Positions 1-11,200 of a DNA stretch of 29,729 nt are shown here, piece by piece. The position numbers were made by a program, and so were the translations under genes. The notes under the pieces were generated by a model that saw nothing but the letters and a program-made list of their open reading frames with translations, was not told the origin of the DNA and did no database searches. Position 1 is the first letter of the stretch, and every line of letters begins with the position of its first letter. This stretch comes from Folioceros fuciformis. Lineage: Eukaryota > Anthocerotophyta > Anthocerotopsida > Anthocerotales. The stretch spans positions 1 to 29,729 of the forward strand of contig JBNGIO010005757.1 of the NCBI GenBank assembly GCA_049999805.1, written 5' to 3'.

Positions 1-578
1 ATGGGCGGACTGCTTGATGTTCGTGAGTGAGCACAGCTAGGTGAGGTTTCCTTCCAAAGGCAGCAATCTGAGAATTGGCAAAGGTATGAGGGAGACATTT
101 ACCAATTGAGATCGGAACTTTTTTCACATCGAGCAGTCCGCCCCGAAATTTGATGGACGACGACTAAGTGGAGTGTCAGTTACGCGTGGAAAGCGAAAGG
201 GGCACAAGCACTTAGGGAGTTGAGCATGCCTGAAGAAAAGTGAGAATGAACTTCTCACAGGTGTTTGTCGGAGGACGTCCCATCAGTGAACTAGCCGAGT
301 TACTATACATCACAGCTGAGGAATTGTGGCAATGATTGTGGATAGAGGCAGTTGATTTGCTAATGTGGTTGGCCGATTGGACTCGGGAAGGTACTAACGT
401 AGATTTTTATAAGATGCCATACATAGTGTCTCGTAGGGTTGTGCTGAAGATGGTGGTGTTGCGTTTAAGTTTGACAAACGAAGCTACCCCGGTGCAACAG
501 ATTAAGACACAGGTGAATTCGTATCCATCCATTCATAAGAACAATGGGCGATTTTAGTGGAGTCATAGTCCGATAAGC
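1..578 (+). other. leader / N-terminal remnant of the left-end retroelement
   Basis: No complete gene is visible. From about 245 a readable but interrupted + strand stretch begins (NFSQVFVGGRPISELAELL) and continues, past a stop, into an open stretch at 336-557 (LWIEAVDLLMWLADWTREG). It lies directly upstream of the gag remnant and ends just before it. I read it as the element's upstream coding or leader region. I do not recognise a domain in it. No LTR or primer binding site could be identified in the first 240 bases. Confidence 0.35.
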
Positions 579-2040
579 ATGCTGGACTTTGGGGAGTCAA
601 GCCGGGTGGCAGGAAGAACGGACCAAGAACCAGTCCTTAGCAAGAATGATGTGTTTACAAGCAGGCATGGCAGCATGTCGCTGGCAGATTTTGAGGAAAA
701 GTTCAAATGGTCGCTAGACGAAATGGTGCTGAAATGCAAATCAGAACTCACACCGGGAATGGCGTTGAGAAAGATGAGCACATTTCTAGCTGGAGAGGCA
801 CTCACTTGCTATTGAGATTCCAAGGAGAAGATCATGGAGAATGCACGAGAGCTTATCAAGACCAGAAGAATGGGCAAGTCACTCAAAGAAGATGATGATG
901 AAGCAAGAATTGCAGGACCTTCAAAGATGGTAACGTGCTTGGTGGATGAGATGTTTCACTCGTTCTCTAAAATGTTTCCGTTCTCGTCCATTGAAAAAAT
1001 CCAAGAGTTGTCCAAGTTTGTTATCAAGCCAAATGAACCTCGTTGGTCAGTGTATATGAGGCTCCGACAGCTGGTTAAGCACACGAAGGTGAAAAAAATG
1101 AGTGAGGCAGCACAAATATACATCGCAGCCTTTCCCGATCGATAGTAAAGAGTGATTGCCAACTTTATGCACATGCTACATGGAGCAGATTATGAGCTGG
1201 AGTAGACTTATGAGATGGCTGAATGGGTGATGAAGGGTGATGCAATCACCAGTGCCTACTGGGAGGAGCACCACCTAGGTAGAGGGCATTCTAGAACAAC
1301 CAGCACCTCGAAGATCAACGGTAGGAATACATACCGTGAGCGAAGACAGTCATCTAGTCTGAGAAGATCTTCACCCCTAAAGGAGAGATCAGTCAATAGT
1401 GTTGTTGTAAGCAAAAATGCCAGCAAGTGCCCGAAGTGCAAAGGAGCACACCGAGTCAGTGAGTGTGATTATCGGTCAAGAGGGGTAAAGGAGAAGGAGG
1501 TATGTCGAGCTTGCGGTGAGCCAAGACATATTGAGGCTACATGCTGGCAAGCGCACCCCAAACTCAAGCAAAAGATAGTGAACGAGTGGAGCGGGAAAGC
1601 AGATCATGGGGCCAATTACACACACAAAGCTCTTTTGAGTGAAGTATAGCGCTTACACAAACAATTGGCTCTAAGTGTGAGTGTCACCACTCCGCTCACG
1701 CCGGGATGGAATGAAGACAACTCAAACGATGAGGCGGAGGTAAGTGTGCTTATGGCAGGGAGAGCGAATAAGCCACAGACAGAAATCATGGAATTTGGAA
1801 AAGGGGTTTCACGTCGGTAGTTTGAGGACATGCAACAATCTAGGATGCCAAGCTCCTTCAGGCAAATGAAAGATGATGAGACAGTTGCGTTAGCTCAATA
1901 CAAGGAACCGAATGCTGATGTGCTGTTTGAAAAGGCCATGAATGCTCCTATGATCAGTCTGCGAGATCTGGGGATCTAGACTGGTTCATTCAAACGTGCT
2001 ATGCAATCATGGATGAAAAAGGAAGCCGGTGACTAGGCTG
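579..2040 (+). pseudogene. retroelement gag polyprotein with two zinc knuckles, broken
   Basis: One reading frame carries the whole segment but is cut by stops near 813, 1143-1148, 1204, 1647, 1818 and 1977. A capsid-like helical region runs from about 690 to 1145 and includes FPFSSIEKIQELSKF. A basic Ser/Arg-rich linker follows, then two knuckles: CPKCKGAHRVSEC near 1429-1467 (CX2CX3HX4C, one residue short of the usual spacing) and CRACGEPRHIEATC near 1506-1547 (CX2CX4HX4C). Such knuckles bind genomic RNA in gag proteins. The capsid motif resembles FPLKTLEKIAELASF in the second gag at 18140-19668, so the two belong to one family. The first stop (TGA after TCY) sits where the sequence suggests a former Trp codon. 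No function is expected from this copy. Confidence 0.72.
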
Positions 2041-2097
2041 GCAAGCCTACATGGAGATCATCTGAAGCCTGAAGCCTGAGGAAGAGGTGGAATTGCA

Positions 2098-2565
2098 ATG
2101 GTGAAAAATCAGGACAAGCATGTCACGCTCGATGGATTTGCTCTCGAATGGGTACTGATAGACACTGGTGTAGGCCTAGTGATGCTTGGATTTCGGGTGC
2201 AACAAGCTTTGAAGCTGTATGGGGAAAGAATTAGGCCAAACAATGTAAGAATCGTGACTTCTGTAGGCACCAGGGAGCGGATGTTAGGGGTAACACGGGA
2301 GCCAACTCATATAGAATTCAAAACAGGTACACTGGATGCATGTATAAAACGAGTGCACTGATTTGTGTCTAAGGTAGAGAACTATGATGTCTGGCTTGGA
2401 GCTGATGCAACCCATGGTCCCGCAATGGGGGTGGACCCATTATACTTGGTGGTGTTCTATCGATCAGGATGGCAGACCAGGAATTTTACTCGGGTAGCCC
2501 GAATTCCTTTGGAAATGAGAAGACGCGGCACAAAGGCAGGGAATGTGTCAGCACTGGGCGGTTAG
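2098..2565 (+). pseudogene. retropepsin-like aspartic protease region
   Basis: The frame differs from gag. The start shows a retropepsin active-site segment VLIDTGVGLVMLG (Asp-Thr-Gly around 2158-2166), followed by a beta-rich stretch and then ENYDVWLGADATHG near 2380-2420. One stop lies at 2359-2361. The ORF at 28122-29018 has the same arrangement: LLDTRAQPVIIG, then NYDVLLGQELLFPPG, then a W...Y.R..W segment. The two are related proteases. Retropepsins cleave Gag-Pol during particle assembly. Here the protease lies between gag and the methyltransferase-like region, so it was probably part of one polyprotein. Confidence 0.6.
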
Positions 2566-2759
2566 GTAGCATAGAGTCTGGATCAAGATGAAATGTGGAC
2601 AAAAACTCAAGAGATGATGGGTGAAGAAATGCAAGAGTCACACAAGAGTAGAATTGGAATGTGCATCCGGACCACCTAGGAACTGGAGCAAGCATTGGTA
2701 AGAGAACACAATCAATAGGAGAAACAAAGGTCCTGGCATGCCTCTGATGTCTGTCTGGA

Positions 2760-3790
2760 GAGTTGACTGCCAAATGTAAAAAGGCTCAAGGAGGAAGAGC
2801 TTCGCATTGGTAACAGGGTGATTCACTGGAATCCAGCTAATCAAGGGATCCATCTAGTTGAGTTGTGTGCAGGGATCAGCACTGGGTTGGAGGTAGTGCT
2901 ATGGTGTAGAATAAGAATAAAAAAATACACTTGTCTAGAGCAAAATGATAAGACCCGTGCAGTCGCAAAAGCACGAATTAGGGGTCTGCAACAATTCTTC
3001 CCCACCCAATTCAGTGTAGCAACCATGAAGGGGTGTTAAAGTAAGCTCTTTGAAGACATTAAGCTGCTGGGAAGGCAATAGTTGGAGTCTATGGGCTGTC
3101 CCGTGGACCTGCTAATGGCAAGTTGGGAATGCAAGACATTTCCAAGGTAGGTAGGGGAAGGGGGAACAGTCTAAGGCAAGTTGAGGAAGTGATACGAGTG
3201 CTACAGTTGGTGCAAGAGTTGAACCCCAATTGTTAGTATTTATTAGAAGATGTGTGTGGCGCATTTGACAAGCGAGAGGCCATCAGGCACAATTATGGAC
3301 AACTTAGACAATGGCTGGGGAGTGAGTTTATTATTGATGTTGCTCAAGTAGGTTCATATGCACGCCCGGTGCGAAGTTTCTAGACCAACGTGGCTAATGT
3401 CAAGGTCTTTAGGTAGCATAGGGTGGGCACCAAGCCCCCGCAACAAGAGGTGGATGAGATATTTGAGGAGGATAGAGTGTCTCAAGAAGTAAGAAGGGCA
3501 AATTGGCTGCCCAACTTTCCTGAATGTTGTAGGGAGGCCAAGAAGGGCCTGGCCCACACTGGTCAGCAAATCACAGTCATATGCTTTCCATCGTGGAGGT
3601 GATGGGATGGTATTGAATAAGAAAGGTGAGGAGGTTGGTGAACCAATCATCACGGAAAGACATTGCGATGGGATTCCGGTTGAATAGCACAGCAACGCCG
3701 AGAGTGTCTGACTTGTACAGATGCAGGCTTATACGGCAGGCCTTTCCAATTGTTATGCCTATAGTAGTTGATATGTGTGGGGTTGGTGGC
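2760..3790 (+). pseudogene. C5-cytosine DNA methyltransferase-like domain inside the retroelement, broken
   Basis: The order of conserved blocks matches C5-cytosine DNA methyltransferases. Motif I, the S-adenosylmethionine loop, reads HLVELCAGISTGLEVVL at about 2851-2901. Motif IV reads PVDLLMASWECKTFPR at about 3100-3147; the catalytic Cys codon is 3130-3132, but the residue before it is Glu, not the usual Pro. Motif VI reads YLLEDVCGAF near 3237-3266 (EDV for ENV). Motif VIII reads QVGSYARPVRSF near 3345-3380 and is followed by a stop and TN. Motifs IX/X read AMGFRLNSTATPRVSDLYR and RLIRQAFPIVMPIVVDM at 3665-3775. Motifs I and IV share one frame, VI and VIII a second, and IX/X a third, so the gene is dead. 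It follows retropepsin on the same strand with a short linker (LKEEELRIGNRVIHW). No reverse transcriptase is seen after it. Placement within Dnmt subfamilies cannot be settled by eye. Confidence 0.75.
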
Positions 3791-4019
3791 CCAGATGTTC
3801 GCATGTGTGCTTGGAAGAAAGCGGCACTTACGAGTGTTGGAACATGGAGCCGACTTTTCAATGGATTCTTAGCAGAAGGCATTAAGTGCGCAATGGGAAG
3901 AAACTCCGTGCATAAGAGACACAGAAAGAGATATGGAACCACCGAGGTAGACATGGGATCCGACAACCTCCAACAGTTGGCCATTGTAGAATAGGTCGAG
4001 GTTGCGGTCCACTAAATCC
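3791..4019 (+). other. tail of the methyltransferase-bearing element
   Basis: The frame holding motifs IX/X stays open to 3994 (GVGGPDVRMCAWKKAALTSV and onward) and ends in TAG. No known domain is recognised. It may be the C-terminal tail of the polyprotein or chance extension. It abuts the minus-strand LINE remnant, and I could not see a target-site duplication or LTR at the junction. Confidence 0.3.
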
Positions 4020-4700
4020 CATTAATTGAAGAACATGACCTTGGTCTTCTCAACATTCACTTCCAAAACTCTAGCTTCATAGAAGACCAACATCATGTCC
4101 AATTGCTTTGGAGGCCTTGAGGGTAATGAGACAAAAGGGCAATGTCATTTGCATATAGGAGAACAACAATGTATATCAAGGAGAGGAGGCAACCATGATC
4201 CCCAGACTTTGCAATCCAAGACTCTATAGCTCATCAACGTCGAGTCCAAATAAGTAAGGAGAAGATGGATCCCTCTATCGCACTCTTATATTAAAATAGT
4301 GAATCCAAATGATCAAAGGCAGCACAGGCAATGCAAATCTGGCCTTAACCTTCTCATGTAGAATCTCTATAGTATGAAAAAGATGTACATGAATCCTCAA
4401 CTTTTGGATGCGAGCAAAGAGCTTCTACCAAAAGATAAAGTTAAAGGCGCACATAGGTCAACAAAAGAAAACATCAACATGTATTCTATCCTTTGGTCTG
4501 CTCTTGGCCAACAATGAGAGTAAATAAAGTATACCCTTAAATGAATCCCAACTTGGCCACTTGCTTTGATACCAACAATCTCAACCCAAGAGGTTGTGAG
4601 GATTTCCAAGCACAAGACAAAAATCTTGGCAAAAATGGATTCAACCATAATATACCTGTAGTTGAGTGGGAGCTGTGGGGTCACCACCTTGAAGATAAAT
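4020..4700 (-). pseudogene. LINE (non-LTR) reverse transcriptase remnant
   Basis: Read on the minus strand, 4687-4397 begins MVTPQLPLNYRYIMVESIF, continues FAKIFVLCLEI, and then GIKASGQVGIHLRVYFIYSH. These match the fingers and early palm of plant LINE reverse transcriptases (P.NYR.I.V, ..GQ.GFR...ST.DHI). After frame changes, the complement near 4110-4190 reads LLYANDIALLSHYPQGLQ, which corresponds to the palm motif F/LLYADDI with the first catalytic Asp changed to Asn. VNVEKTKVM follows near 4040-4070. At least three frames are needed to follow the protein, so it is a degraded partial copy. No poly(A) tail or target-site duplication is evident. Confidence 0.65.
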
Positions 4701-5299
4701 TAGATATCATTCCAACACCATGCTTCGGGAAATTTATGCACCAATGTCTTATTAAACAAAGTACCTAAGGGAGAAGCAATAATCGTAGGGCCTACTTACG
4801 TAAAGAGGTTTCTCTTGGGATATATGCAAGTTTAAAGGCTCTTCCAAATCTAAGGTTATTAATGTCGGCAAGAATGAGGTTAGTAGTGAAAAGTTGGACC
4901 CCAAGGTCTTGAAACCTGTTAAGAAGGCTTTGACTAAGTCATTTGGACACAAGTAAGAGCGATGTAGGCGATGGGCTTGTGTGAAAAAAATAAGGTTAGA
5001 TTATAATTTTTATTTTAATGGAATTTTTAAGATTTAAAAAATGATTATAATAATTTTCTCCAAGGATAGTTATTTTATAGTGACATTTTTAAAACACCCC
5101 TCGGATATGCCGGAGTCGATAAAAGACTTTAAACATCGGATATCACTGTGTACGAGGTGTGTGTTTACACGGAAATGCTCTGGGGTTAAGTGGAAACATT
5201 TGTCTGGTTGGTGTCAATGCCGCCAGTTTTCGAACCACCGGTTTCTTTGGAGGACAAGGACACCCAGTAATACCGTCTTCACACGGAAGCGTCGCGGCA
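4701..5299. other. intergenic region upstream of the RSA1-like gene, with A/T-rich stretch
   Basis: No protein family is recognised here; the open stretches are short and unconvincing. Bases 4985-5100 are strongly A/T-rich (runs such as TTTATTTTAATGG and TTTAAAAAATGATTATAAT). They lie about 200-300 bases before the likely first codon of the next gene. The region may contain its core promoter, but no single TATA box or start site can be chosen with confidence. Confidence 0.3.
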
Positions 5300-8200
5300 A
5301 TGGAGCCATGGAACTCCTTGCGGCCTGGACTTCAACTGCATCGGAATTCTGCGGTAGAGTTTGACTGAACTAGAATTTGTGCGTTGCTCTTGCTATTGGT
5401 CTCAGTGGTACGCTCCATTTTCATCTGTGGCCTTTCTTTCTTGATCCCATCTCGCCATGTGGCTGATCCTGAAGGTCTATCATCTGTACAAAATTATCAC
5501 GGGAAGTTCCTCGCCGAACGTAGTGTTATTCAGCCGTGCCCGCTGGTTTTTTAGCCTTAACAGCATCTTAATAGATAAGATCTGGTTACAGGGGCCAGGC
5601 CAGCTTCGATGCCCTCCTGTTGTACAAATGCTTTTGACAGGATTGTCTTCCTGCCAGTATTTGCTTGTCCGTTCGGGAGTTGTTGTCCTTTTCCACAAAC
5701 AATGTGGGAGTTCGCTGTCTCTTTCCATGAAGCATGTATATTTTACTTTGATTTCTTTGAGGGATGTCAGCCAGAATTGACTATGGTCTTCGGTTGATTG
5801 ACTTATATTGACAGGCCACGGCGCAGTCTTACTCCTCGAGTTCTTATTCAGTTCCGTTGTCACCTCCAGCTGCAGCCTCAACATACTGTCAACAGCTGTA
5901 TAATCAACATCCTTATGCGCTGCAAGGTTATCCCCCAATGGTGAGCTCCACCATGTCAATCTTATACATCCACATACGGCCAGCCGCCGCGTCACCCTCT
6001 TGCTTGACTTTACTATGGCTTGGAAAATGTATGTGCAAAACGGAATTGCAGAAGTGGTCCTTGGTAGGGCCCGCAATACAACAGGCTTCGAAAGAGCTAG
6101 TGGGCTTTCTTAGCTTGTAGTGGCTCCTGATCTGTTTTTTCGGTGGTGGTTACTTCAAGAATTAGGGACTGGGTCTGTTTCATCGTTGAAGAGACTTGCT
6201 GGGACGCGTGCAAAGCAAGTGTAGCATCCGTCACCTCAATTTTTGAAAACTGCTGACAAATACCTTTGATGCTAACTGCCCAGCAACAAATGCAACATCA
6301 TCCTTCCTCTGCGATCCAAGCAGGACATACCAGCAATGGTGTTGGTCTTCAGCAGCAAGGCTCTCTTCAAGCAGGCACCTGGACACATCAGTTGGCAGGA
6401 CAAGCTGCACAACAGGGTGACCTGCATTCAGTGGATCACTCAAATCATCCTCCTATTTCATCGGTCTCAGTTGGTGGTGGTGGTGGTGCTGGGTCGTGTG
6501 TTGCAGTTCAGTACGCACACCAGTTTGTCCCTGCTTATGGTTCTGTTGGAAAAGATCCTTCACCACAGGTACTCCTTTCAGGCCGCATCCTTGAGGCATA
6601 GGCTCTGAAAGAGAGTTGCAGTGTATCTGTGCTTGTAAGATGCCTTCGCAGTTTCCCGAAATACACGTCTCTCATAGCTCAGAGGTTTGTGTTAATTTAC
6701 AGTTTCCAGGAGCAGGAGCAAGAGGAGTAAGATCTCCAGACGTTCAGGCTGGAATTTTAACACTTAACAGGGGTTCCGCTGCCTTCACTGGACTTCAAGA
6801 TCGGGCTACAGTGTCCCCATTTGTTCTAAGCGGCTCTGCTCCCGTTAGTGGCCCTGGAGTTTACGGTCTGGAATCTGCTAATTTGCCCTCCAAGTCAAGT
6901 TTTGCTTGTCATGCCGGCCATGGTAATAACTATGTGGCTGCTTCCCCTTCAGCATATTTGGAGAATACTGCCGACTTGTCCACTTCCAAGTCTGGAGACT
7001 ATTGCTACGCAGAAAGGGGACAGATTTCTCCAAATCAGCCAGCATATGCGCAAGCTGATTCTCAAGGAGATTCTGCACGAAGATACCACGAACCACATGC
7101 AACTGCTGTGGTCATGCAGATACAAGTGAGTTTCCGGGTTGTAAGTTTTGAACACACACTTAAGAAATTCTTTTGGCAATTAAATTCCTGGAGATTCTAA
7201 GGTGTCTAATGCTCGAAGCATAAATGTACAGCAGCAGCAGCAACAACAACAACAACAACAAGGCGGACAAGGCCAGGTACATATTTTGTTCCGTTCTCTG
7301 TTCCTGCCATGTGCACTCCGTGGCACAGTCCCCTAAGATATTGTTGGATGCACAACATTAATCTTGTGGTCCTGAAAGAGTCAGTTATTCCAACAGAAAC
7401 ATCAAAACGTGCATCAAACTCTCATAGGTCGTGGCAACATTACACCTGCTGAAGGCAGCTCCACGTAAGTCTAAAAATATAGTCTGCTGTGTGTGCGGAT
7501 ACAGTGAAGGGGTTAGGGATTGTTGCTGTGGATGGATTTTGCACACTAGTGAATTCCATCGAGTAGTTGGATTTCATGTTGCATAGGAATTGCGCTGTTG
7601 TCTGCTCAAGCCCAGTTAACATGGCGGTGTGGTCTGGAGCCTTGCATGGATTCTTCTTTCCATCTTCAGCTGAATTTGAAACCCTTTCTGAGTGCATCCT
7701 ACTGAGGAGTCAGAAGTTCTTGAGTTTTGGATCTCACAGTAGCTAGTAGATGCAAGGTATGATGTTGCACCGACGAGAGTGGTAAGTGGTACCTATGTGG
7801 TCAACAGTGCAGAAGGAGACTCTGGTTCATTAGATGCGCAGTTAAGGGGAGCAAGGATTAATTGCTTCACACCGACTGCCCAGCAGCAGTTGTCTGCTTC
7901 TGAGGCAGTTTCTGGAAACCCTAATCCGTCTGGGCAGCTGTATGCTCACTTGGTTGGCGTCAGTTATGGGGGCATAAGCTTGCCTCGTGGACGGGACTAT
8001 AGTGCAGGCCGTGGAACAGGAGGTGGAGGTTTAGTCTCTCGTGATGGAAGATCAGAGCGAGGAGGCACAGGACATGACCGTCGTGATGACAAGCACCCGA
8101 TTCGGCGAGAACAAGATCGACGCAGAGATGATGACAGGAGGAATACGAGGGATCGTGACCGGGATAGGGAGAAAGGGCTAAGAGACCATGACAAGGAGAA

Positions 8201-11200
8201 AGAAAGAGATGCGGACAGGCCATCTCTAAGGTTCTCTAAAGATGGAAAGGACTGTCCGTTTTCTCAGCGTGAGGAACGAGGCCCCAAAAAAGCTTCCTCT
8301 CGTTATGAAGGCTGCAGGTTAGGTGCTATGACCTCTTCTGTCCAGTTCAGTACAATGATCAGAATTTGATATTTGTTACTGGCAACTGACACAGGCATTC
8401 ATCTCCCCTAAAAGAGAGGAGGAGAGACTATATGTTTAAGGTCAGGCGTTGAATCTGGAGTCTACATCCTGCTGGCGAATATGATGCTGGGACGTCCTTC
8501 ATGTGGGATGTTTCCTGCTCTGCAGGTTGATCTGAATAGTTTCACTGAGACTGAACGAGATCATCTTTCAGTGTGTAGACGTTATACACGGTTGTTTGTT
8601 GTGCCTGAATTTACCAAGGTACTGTTGTCAGCTTCACTGTCGAACTTCCTCAGTCAGTGTTCTCTTGTTGTTGCACTGTGCAGAATGTGGTCCTGATCGT
8701 TTGTCTGTTTCACGTGTAGCTTGTAGCATGTTGGGCTGGAAGGCCAATGGAGCTGTCACTTGATAAGCCTATCAGGTCTACTTCTACTGCACATTAGCAT
8801 CGTGTGCAGGAAAGTTTCTATTTTGTTTTTTGGGAGGAAATGTTTCCGTGGCACTGCAGCGTACTGCAGATTTTAAACAGCCTATCAGTGAGAGCACTGA
8901 GGCAATTACTTTCCCTTGTAAATGCTAGGTTTTTTTTTTTTCTGGGTTCTACTTCTATCCTGTTGAATGAACTTGAATGGGTCGGATTAGCGTTTATCAT
9001 GAACTTGAACAAACACTGGCTGTCAATTCTAGGTCAAAGTTCTCGCTCTTCACCAGAACTTCTTTGTCTGCCTTGGTCCTTCTTGCTTGATCACTTAAAT
9101 TGAGGTTGCTGATGGTGCCAAGAGGCTTCTTGTTCAGATTAGGCCAAAGTACCTGCTGATTTGTTTATTGTGCCACAGCTTTGAGCATGATGCAGTAGAC
9201 GTAGAGTATGATCTGGGATTCAGAGAGGCTCTCCCAAAGTCCTCTGACAGTGCACTTGCAACTGCAAGACCAGCAAAGGGCAGCGTCATCTGGAATGCTA
9301 AGGTGAGCCCCAACGGACTGAAATTTTCTTACGTTTTAAAATTTGAACTCCGCTGTTGTTTTACTTTTTGTCCAGTACCACAACTAGCAGCCCTTGCCCT
9401 TCGTGTTGCAACGCTATCAAGTTGCTGAACTAGCGGTTTTCCAATTAGCCGGTGGGTCTAACTTGGGCAAGTTATAGAGATGCTGTTGTCTAGAATTATG
9501 CTCTTTCCTGGAAATGAAGACCGCACTCATGACTCGTCTGACTTAGATGACCTCCATGGCCATGTAGTGCTCTGACCATTGGTCCCATCAATTAAAGCCT
9601 TGACTGGCTGGAGAGTCTGCTAATTGGAAGCAGGTTTTAGCTTTTGACATTTCTCCCTTTGTGCAGGTCATGCTCATGAGTGGGCCAAGTGAGGAGCTCT
9701 TGGATGAGTTTTTGCTGAATAAGGGCACAGAGGATAAGCCACCTCATTTACACAATCTTCTGAAATTTGTTGCATTAAGAAAAGATCGCAGTGCGATAAT
9801 GGCTGCAGGGGGAGTGTGGGATAAAGTCCTAGATGGAGGTGATCCCGCAACTGATGAGGCGGCTCTGATACGGACAATTGTGAGGTTAGATGTTTTAGAT
9901 GCGTTTTAGGTATGCATTCTTCGAGGTTTAATGTCGTGTTTTGAAGTCTGGATTCTATGCCTTCACATAGCCACACTCATGGCATGGCTGTTGCAGGTGT
10001 ACCAAAGAGAGTACTGAGCTTGATCTCAGCTCCTGCAAAAAGTGGAGCCGGATTGTTGAGGTAGTTTAAAGTTTACTTCAAAGAATTGATGGTCTCGTTG
10101 CTGTTATAGATGTCTGTGGACTAGGCATGATGTGCATGTAGCGGGTGGACTTCATCTGCTTGAGCTTTGTTAGAGTAGGGGTTCCTTTCCTGAACCAGAA
10201 CTTGGATCGTGAACTGTGTTGTGATCCAAACAACTAGGTACATTATGAAAGACATGGTGAAGATGGTCTTCCAAGTTACTATGAGGTTACAGTGATGTTT
10301 CTTCCTGACATCTCTGGTTGTGTACCCTGTCGGGAGGAATGGCGGAGGGAGTGGCTTTGTAGAAAGCGATCAGGAGCTGAGCACGAAGAACCTCAGACAA
10401 AGCTTAATCTCATTGCAGTAGGTGTTCTGAGCTTCTTGAGTTCTGGGCAAGAGAGAAGGTTTCCCTTAGAGAGGATCTCCCAATTCATGTCGAACAAGAT
10501 CTCTGCGAGACATTTATGCATTCCCTGATGTATTCTCAAATCATTGAGTTTGTTTGTTCGAATATTCAGGCGCCTGAAGAGAAAGCTGGTAGGCCACTTG
10601 TGAAGCTTTCACAACTTTGAAATCAACAGTGGTGTTCTCATCTCATTCAAGATTGTATGCTGTGTCTCTGATAATGGAATAGATCCAAATTGTCCAGACA
10701 GCATAAAAAAAGTTATAGTTGAGCAGGAAGAAGCGAAAGAAATTGAAGGCACGAGAAGTATGGATGAGAAGAGGGATCGATTGAAAGGGAAGGAAAAAAT
10801 TTCAAATGGTTGCAAGGAGGAAGTAAAAGGCGTTGAAGAATGTCCACCATACCCTGGCTTTTTTCTGAGAACAAAACGGAGCAAGACCACCCGGGTATGT
10901 GGTTGGGAAATTGTCTCAGCTACTCCTGATTAATGCCACCCCCTCGTTTTCACGGAAGAAGGCACGTAATGGTGTCAGTTCGATGCATATATTCCTACTC
11001 ATCCTCGTGACTGCCGTGGTATTAACACAGATCCGATCCATGACAATTTCTCTTGATGGCCTGCTTGACTACGATGAAGGTGACAGGGAAGAATGTACTT
11101 TTGAGGTTGGTGGAGTGCAATTTGGTTAACGTTGATAATGCTTTGAATCAAATTCCCTTAGTAATACTGCTTGCATTTGACCTGCAAGTCAGCTCTCTCT

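Noticed and set aside
4752-4952. 66-codon minus-strand frame next to the LINE remnant
   Set aside because: The sequence does not match the part of LINE reverse transcriptase expected there, and it is short enough to be chance.
5480-6076. 198-codon open frame on the minus strand
   Set aside because: It overlaps introns and an exon of the RSA1-like gene whose + strand exon (5815-5940) has good borders, phase and composition. The minus product has no recognisable domain.
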